Assembly: GCA_034421295.1 (NCBI GenBank)
Contig: DAOUKM010000013.1
Span: 110,045-174,044, forward strand
Source of the DNA: CAUZIR01 sp034421295
Lineage (GTDB): Bacteria > Chloroflexota > Dehalococcoidia > Lucifugimonadales > UBA2962
Direction of reading: 5' to 3'
Length of the DNA stretch: 64,000 nt
The notes beneath the pieces are model-generated. The model made no database searches and was not told the DNA's origin. It worked only from the letters and a program-made list of their open reading frames with translations. This document shows, in pieces, positions 60,616 through 64,000 of this stretch (positions are counted from its first letter, which is position 1; every line of letters starts with the position of its first letter). A program made the translations under genes and the position numbers.

Positions 60616-62061
60616 TTGAGGGTCGCCTGCGTACTCGCAACCCACCTGCGGGCCAGGGTAGAGATCAAGCGACGGCCGCACCTGGCAAAGACCCCCGCCG
60701 TCATCGTCGACCGCTCCGGCAGCAGGGCCCTGGTCGTCGACTCGCTGCCGGCAGCAAGGGGCGTCTCCGCCGGCATGACCCTCGAGCAGGCCCTGTCCCG
60801 GCATGCCGAAACCGCCGTCATAGACGCGGACGAACCCGCCTACCGCAGGGCGTTCCGGGGCATGCTCACCTCCCTGCAGGCCGTCGGCGACCGCGTCGAG
60901 GAATCGGACCTCGGCACCGCGTACGTGCGCCTCGACGGGCTGCAAAAGCTCTACCGCGGAGAGGCCGGCATCGTCTGCGCCCTCATCAATTCCCTGCCCG
61001 CATACCTGGCGCCGCGCATCGGCGTCGCGGACGCCAAGTTCCCCGCGCTCGTCGCCGCACGGACCGCCCCCGCCCTCGGGGCCCGCAGGGTCCCCGACGA
61101 CGCCAGGGCCTTCCTCGCCCCCCACTCCATAGACATGCTTCCCATCCCCCCGGGGACAAGATCGGGCCTCCGGCGCTTCGGCCTGCGCACCATGGGGGAC
61201 GCCGCATCCCTGGGGGAGGGCGCGCTCGCCGACAGGTTCGGACCGGCGGGCGAGCGGGCATGGAGGCTCTCGCGCGGCATCGACGACAGCCCCTTCGTGC
61301 CCCTCAGGACCGAGCAGACCGTCGCAGAGCACACCCCCCTGCCCTTCCCCTCGACATCCATCGAGGTCCTGTCCGTCGCGGTCGACTCCCTCCTGAGGAG
61401 GGCCTACGCACGGCCCGACATGCGGGGACGCTACGCGGGCGCAGCCGACCTGGAGTGCATCCTCAGCAGGACCCCCGCCTGGGAGCGGTCCTTCCGCCTA
61501 AAGCACCCCGCCGGCAGGTGGGAGCAGGCGGCCCGCGTGATCAGGAGCGGGCTGGAGGCGGACCATCCACGCGCCCCGGTCGAGGAGGTGACGCTCTCCC
61601 TGTCGGACGTTACGGGCGAATCGGGAATGCAGCTCGGCCTGATCGAGGAGGCCCGAGACAGGCGGGAGCGAAGGCTCGTGGAGGTCGACAGGCGGCTGCG
61701 GAGACGCATGGACGGCGCACACGCCCTCTACAGGGTCGTCGAGGTGGCACCCTGGCACCCGGCCCCCGAGATGCGCTCGCTGAGAATCCCCATAGACCCT
61801 GCCACGGGGCGGGACATGGCCTCGCTCTCTGCGCCCGCGTCCATCGTGGTGCGCGAGGGAGGCGATCACCGGCCCGGGGCGGTGCGCACGGGCGGACGCT
61901 GGCGGCGGGTCGCGGATGTCGAGGACACATGGAGCTTCGACCTGTGGTGGATGCCCAGGCCGCTCGAACGCACCTACCACCGGGTACGCCTCTACGACGG
62001 CACCGGGCTGACCCTGTTCAGGGACCACGCCGGGCCCCACTGGTATCGCCAGGGCGACTAG
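60616..62061 (+). CDS. imuB: ImuB-like inactive Y-family polymerase
   Basis: A 481-residue Y-family protein starting at TTG behind AGGAGGA. The palm-finger order is kept, but catalytic carboxylates are lost: motif I reads VACVLATHLRARVEI where active enzymes have D-x-D-x-F-F-A-S-V-E. Motif II reads SDLGTAYVRLDGLQKLY where they have S-x-D-E-x-Y-L-D. FGLRTMGDAASLGEGALADRFG is the thumb helix-hairpin. The end (DLWWMPRPLERTYHRVRLYD) matches the ImuB C-terminal region. In known mutasomes ImuB links DnaE2 to the sliding clamp. The dnaE2 gene follows after 11 bases. No imuA is present next to it. Confidence 0.88.
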   Translation: MRVACVLATHLRARVEIKRRPHLAKTPAVIVDRSGSRALVVDSLPAARGVSAGMTLEQALSRHAETAVIDADEPAYRRAFRGMLTSLQAVGDRVEESDLGTAYVRLDGLQKLYRGEAGIVCALINSLPAYLAPRIGVADAKFPALVAARTAPALGARRVPDDARAFLAPHSIDMLPIPPGTRSGLRRFGLRTMGDAASLGEGALADRFGPAGERAWRLSRGIDDSPFVPLRTEQTVAEHTPLPFPSTSIEVLSVAVDSLLRRAYARPDMRGRYAGAADLECILSRTPAWERSFRLKHPAGRWEQAARVIRSGLEADHPRAPVEEVTLSLSDVTGESGMQLGLIEEARDRRERRLVEVDRRLRRRMDGAHALYRVVEVAPWHPAPEMRSLRIPIDPATGRDMASLSAPASIVVREGGDHRPGAVRTGGRWRRVADVEDTWSFDLWWMPRPLERTYHRVRLYDGTGLTLFRDHAGPHWYRQGD

Positions 62062-62072
62062 CCCGACCCCGC

Positions 62073-64000
62073 ATGCCCGCAGGCTACGTCGAGCTTCACG
62101 CCGCGAGCTTCTACTCCTTCGGCAAGGGCGCATCGCACGTCCACGAGCTGCTGGAACGGGCCGCCGATCACGGCTGCCGGGCGCTGGCGCTGACCGACTC
62201 CAACCTGTGCGGCGCCCTGGACTTCGCAAGGCTCGCTGGCGGCCTTGGCATCCGGCCCATCACGGGGGGCGAACTGACCCTGGCCGACGGCTCGTGCATC
62301 GTCCTACTGGCCAGCACGCGGCAGGGCTATGCCAACATCTCGCGCCTGATGACCCTGGCCAACGCCGCCGACCGAAGGGATCCCAGGCTCGATCCGGCCC
62401 ACCTGCCCGATCACGCCGGCGGCGTGGTCCTGCTGACCGGGGGACGCCGCGGACGGCTGGCCGGCCTGGCGCTTGACGGCAGGCGTCGGGAGGCGGCGGA
62501 CCTGCTCGGAAGCTACATGGAGTGGTTCGGCCCGGGCTCCGTGTACGTCGAGCTCCAGCGCAACTTCCTTCGGGGCGATACGTCGCGCAACCGCAGCCTT
62601 GCGGCCCTGGCAGACGAGGCGGGCGCCCCGGTGGTCGCCACCAACGACGTCCACTACCACGCACCGGAGCGCTACCGGCTCCAGCACGCGCTGGCCGCCT
62701 CGAGGCGCAATACCACCATCGACCAGGCCCTCCCCTTCATACTCCCCAACCGCCACCTGCACATGAAGTCCCCGGCTCAGATGCAGCAACTGTTCCGGGA
62801 CCGGCCCGACGCGATCGCCAGCACCTTGGAGATCGCAGAGCGCTGCTCGTTCGACCTTTCCACCGACCTCGGCTACACCCTACCCGAGCCCGACCTGCCC
62901 GACGGGTTCACCGCCGAGACCTACCTGCGGAGGCTCTGTGAGGAGGCGACCGTACGACGCTACGGATCCATGTCCCCGCGCGTTAATGAGCGACTCGACG
63001 AGGAGTTCAGGCTCATCCGCAGGCACGGCCTGGCCGGCTTTCTCCTCCTGTACCGGGATATCGTGCTGCTGGCACAGAAGATCATGGAGGAGAGGGGGCT
63101 TTCAGGGCCCGAGACACCCCTTGAGGAGCGGCCTCCCGGCAGGGGCAGGGGCTCCTCGGTCGCCCTGCTCTCCGGCTACCTGATCGGCATCAGCCACGTG
63201 GATCCCCTGCGCTGGAACCTCACGCTGGAGCGGTTCATCTCAGAGGACATGAGCATGCTCCCGGACATCGACCTGGACTTCCCGCGCGATCTGCGCGACG
63301 AGCTGATACGCCGGGTGCACGAGCACTTCGGGCCGGAGTTCGCCGTCCTCGCGGGGGCCGTCTCCACGTACTCGGCCAGGGGAATCATCCAGGACCTCGG
63401 CAAGGCCCTCGGCCTGCCGAAAGAGGACCTGCGGAGCCTGTCGCGGCAGATCCAATCCCACGACGGCGCCCTGCTGCGCCAGGAGATGATGGAACTGCCC
63501 GCCTTCCAGGACCGGGTGGACGCGCCGGGGTGGCGGGACCTCGTCGAGCTCGCCCCGCAGCTCATGGGCGCACCAAGGGCGCTGGGCCAGCACGTGGGAG
63601 GCATGATCCTGAGCGACTCGCCCATCCCGGCCATGGTCCCGGTCCGCGCCGGGGCCACCGAGGGGCGGTACATCATGGACTGGAACAAGGACAGCGTGGC
63701 CGACGCCGGCTTTGCGAAGATCGACCTGCTCTCACTGCCCGTACTGGACCAGATCGAGGAGGCGCTGGACCTGGTCGAGGCTAGGGAGGGAAGACGGCCG
63801 GACCTGGCGACCATCGGATCCGAGGACCCGGCCGTGTACGACATGATCAACTCGGGCAGGTCCAAGGGCGTGTTCCTGCTCCAGTCGCCCGCACAGCTCA
63901 AGATGGGACAGCGCCTGCGGTCACGCAACCTGCTCGACCTGGCGTACCAGGTGGCGCTCATCCGTCCCGGCGTCGGCGTCCAGGGCAGCGCCGTATCCCA
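62073..64000 (+). CDS. dnaE2: error-prone DNA polymerase DnaE2/ImuC (3' end outside window)
   Basis: An open frame from ATG 62073 past the right edge, 642 residues visible. The PHP domain is degraded: VELHAASFYSF has one His where HxH is normal, and LTDSNL replaces LTDH, so it cannot bind the usual metal trio, though TNDVHY remains. The polymerase core looks active: GRGRGSSVALLSGYLIGISH, then MLPDIDLDFPRDLRDE with the first two catalytic Asp, and AKIDLLSLPVLDQI with the third. GQHVGGMILSD is typical of DnaE2. It copies past lesions with ImuB, causing damage-induced mutation. Missing sequence is due to the window edge. Confidence 0.92.
   Translation, partial: MPAGYVELHAASFYSFGKGASHVHELLERAADHGCRALALTDSNLCGALDFARLAGGLGIRPITGGELTLADGSCIVLLASTRQGYANISRLMTLANAADRRDPRLDPAHLPDHAGGVVLLTGGRRGRLAGLALDGRRREAADLLGSYMEWFGPGSVYVELQRNFLRGDTSRNRSLAALADEAGAPVVATNDVHYHAPERYRLQHALAASRRNTTIDQALPFILPNRHLHMKSPAQMQQLFRDRPDAIASTLEIAERCSFDLSTDLGYTLPEPDLPDGFTAETYLRRLCEEATVRRYGSMSPRVNERLDEEFRLIRRHGLAGFLLLYRDIVLLAQKIMEERGLSGPETPLEERPPGRGRGSSVALLSGYLIGISHVDPLRWNLTLERFISEDMSMLPDIDLDFPRDLRDELIRRVHEHFGPEFAVLAGAVSTYSARGIIQDLGKALGLPKEDLRSLSRQIQSHDGALLRQEMMELPAFQDRVDAPGWRDLVELAPQLMGAPRALGQHVGGMILSDSPIPAMVPVRAGATEGRYIMDWNKDSVADAGFAKIDLLSLPVLDQIEEALDLVEAREGRRPDLATIGSEDPAVYDMINSGRSKGVFLLQSPAQLKMGQRLRSRNLLDLAYQVALIRPGVGVQGSAVS

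Noticed and set aside
1..64000. CRISPR arrays, insertion sequences, prophage genes, rRNA or tRNA genes
   Set aside because: No regularly spaced repeats, transposase or phage motifs, or RNA gene signatures were seen.

Overview
The window is GC-rich, densely packed bacterial chromosome with no phage, insertion sequence, CRISPR array, tRNA or rRNA that I could find. It looks like a Chloroflexota genome of the Dehalococcoidia / marine SAR202 type. The grounds are family content and are inference, not proof: lipoproteins with long Val/Glu/Lys linkers, expansions of amidohydrolase, enolase, VOC and alpha/beta-hydrolase families, a translin-like protein after thiE, a succinate dehydrogenase with an HdrB-type subunit, and an SOS box of the GAAC-N4-GTTC type.

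Layout. 0-10 kb: the end of an HpcH/HpaI-type aldolase, an esterase, an unrecognised barrel-like protein and a phosphoesterase, then housekeeping genes (tsaE-tsaB-ndk, rsfS, mnmA, a DinB-fold protein, rnhB, thiE and a translin-like gene). 10-14.8 kb: a CocE-type hydrolase downstream of a solute-binding lipoprotein. The lipoprotein's promoter carries two CRP-type palindromes and a terminator separates the two genes. A broken response-regulator remnant follows. 14.8-21.9 kb: hppA, glyQS, a TlpA-like lipoprotein, a CopD-like membrane protein, a Trm112-like protein, folK and folP. 21.9-31.3 kb: a central-carbon block made of a 12S-type carboxyltransferase, a small linker protein, a 5S-type carboxyltransferase with fused biotin domain, icd, mdh, and (opposite strand) sdhA-sdhB-hdrB. 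31.4-36 kb: mixed genes, including a kelch lipoprotein, an RHH regulator and an Fpg/Nei glycosylase.

36-54 kb is the accessory metabolic region. It holds three tandem phosphotriesterase-family paralogues, a methyltransferase-like gene, an operon of three VOC proteins plus a GNAT acetyltransferase, and a gamma-glutamylation set: FluG-like amidohydrolase, gamma-glutamyltransferase and glutamine-synthetase-like ligase. After these come membrane and redox proteins (CopD-like, DsbA-like), a GYD protein, an aldo/keto reductase, an enolase-superfamily dehydratase, a second kelch lipoprotein and a PHP phosphoesterase. Together these suggest a scavenger that breaks down varied small organic molecules, with esters, amines and sugar acids as the likeliest classes.

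54-64 kb: ppk2, a Yip1-like membrane protein, a second peptide-type solute-binding lipoprotein, a lipoprotein built from two copies of an unrecognised cysteine-bearing domain, a DUF1801 protein and mutM. Last is a damage-inducible mutagenesis operon: an ImuB-like inactive Y-family polymerase followed by a DnaE2-type polymerase that runs off the right edge. A LexA box lies inside its promoter.
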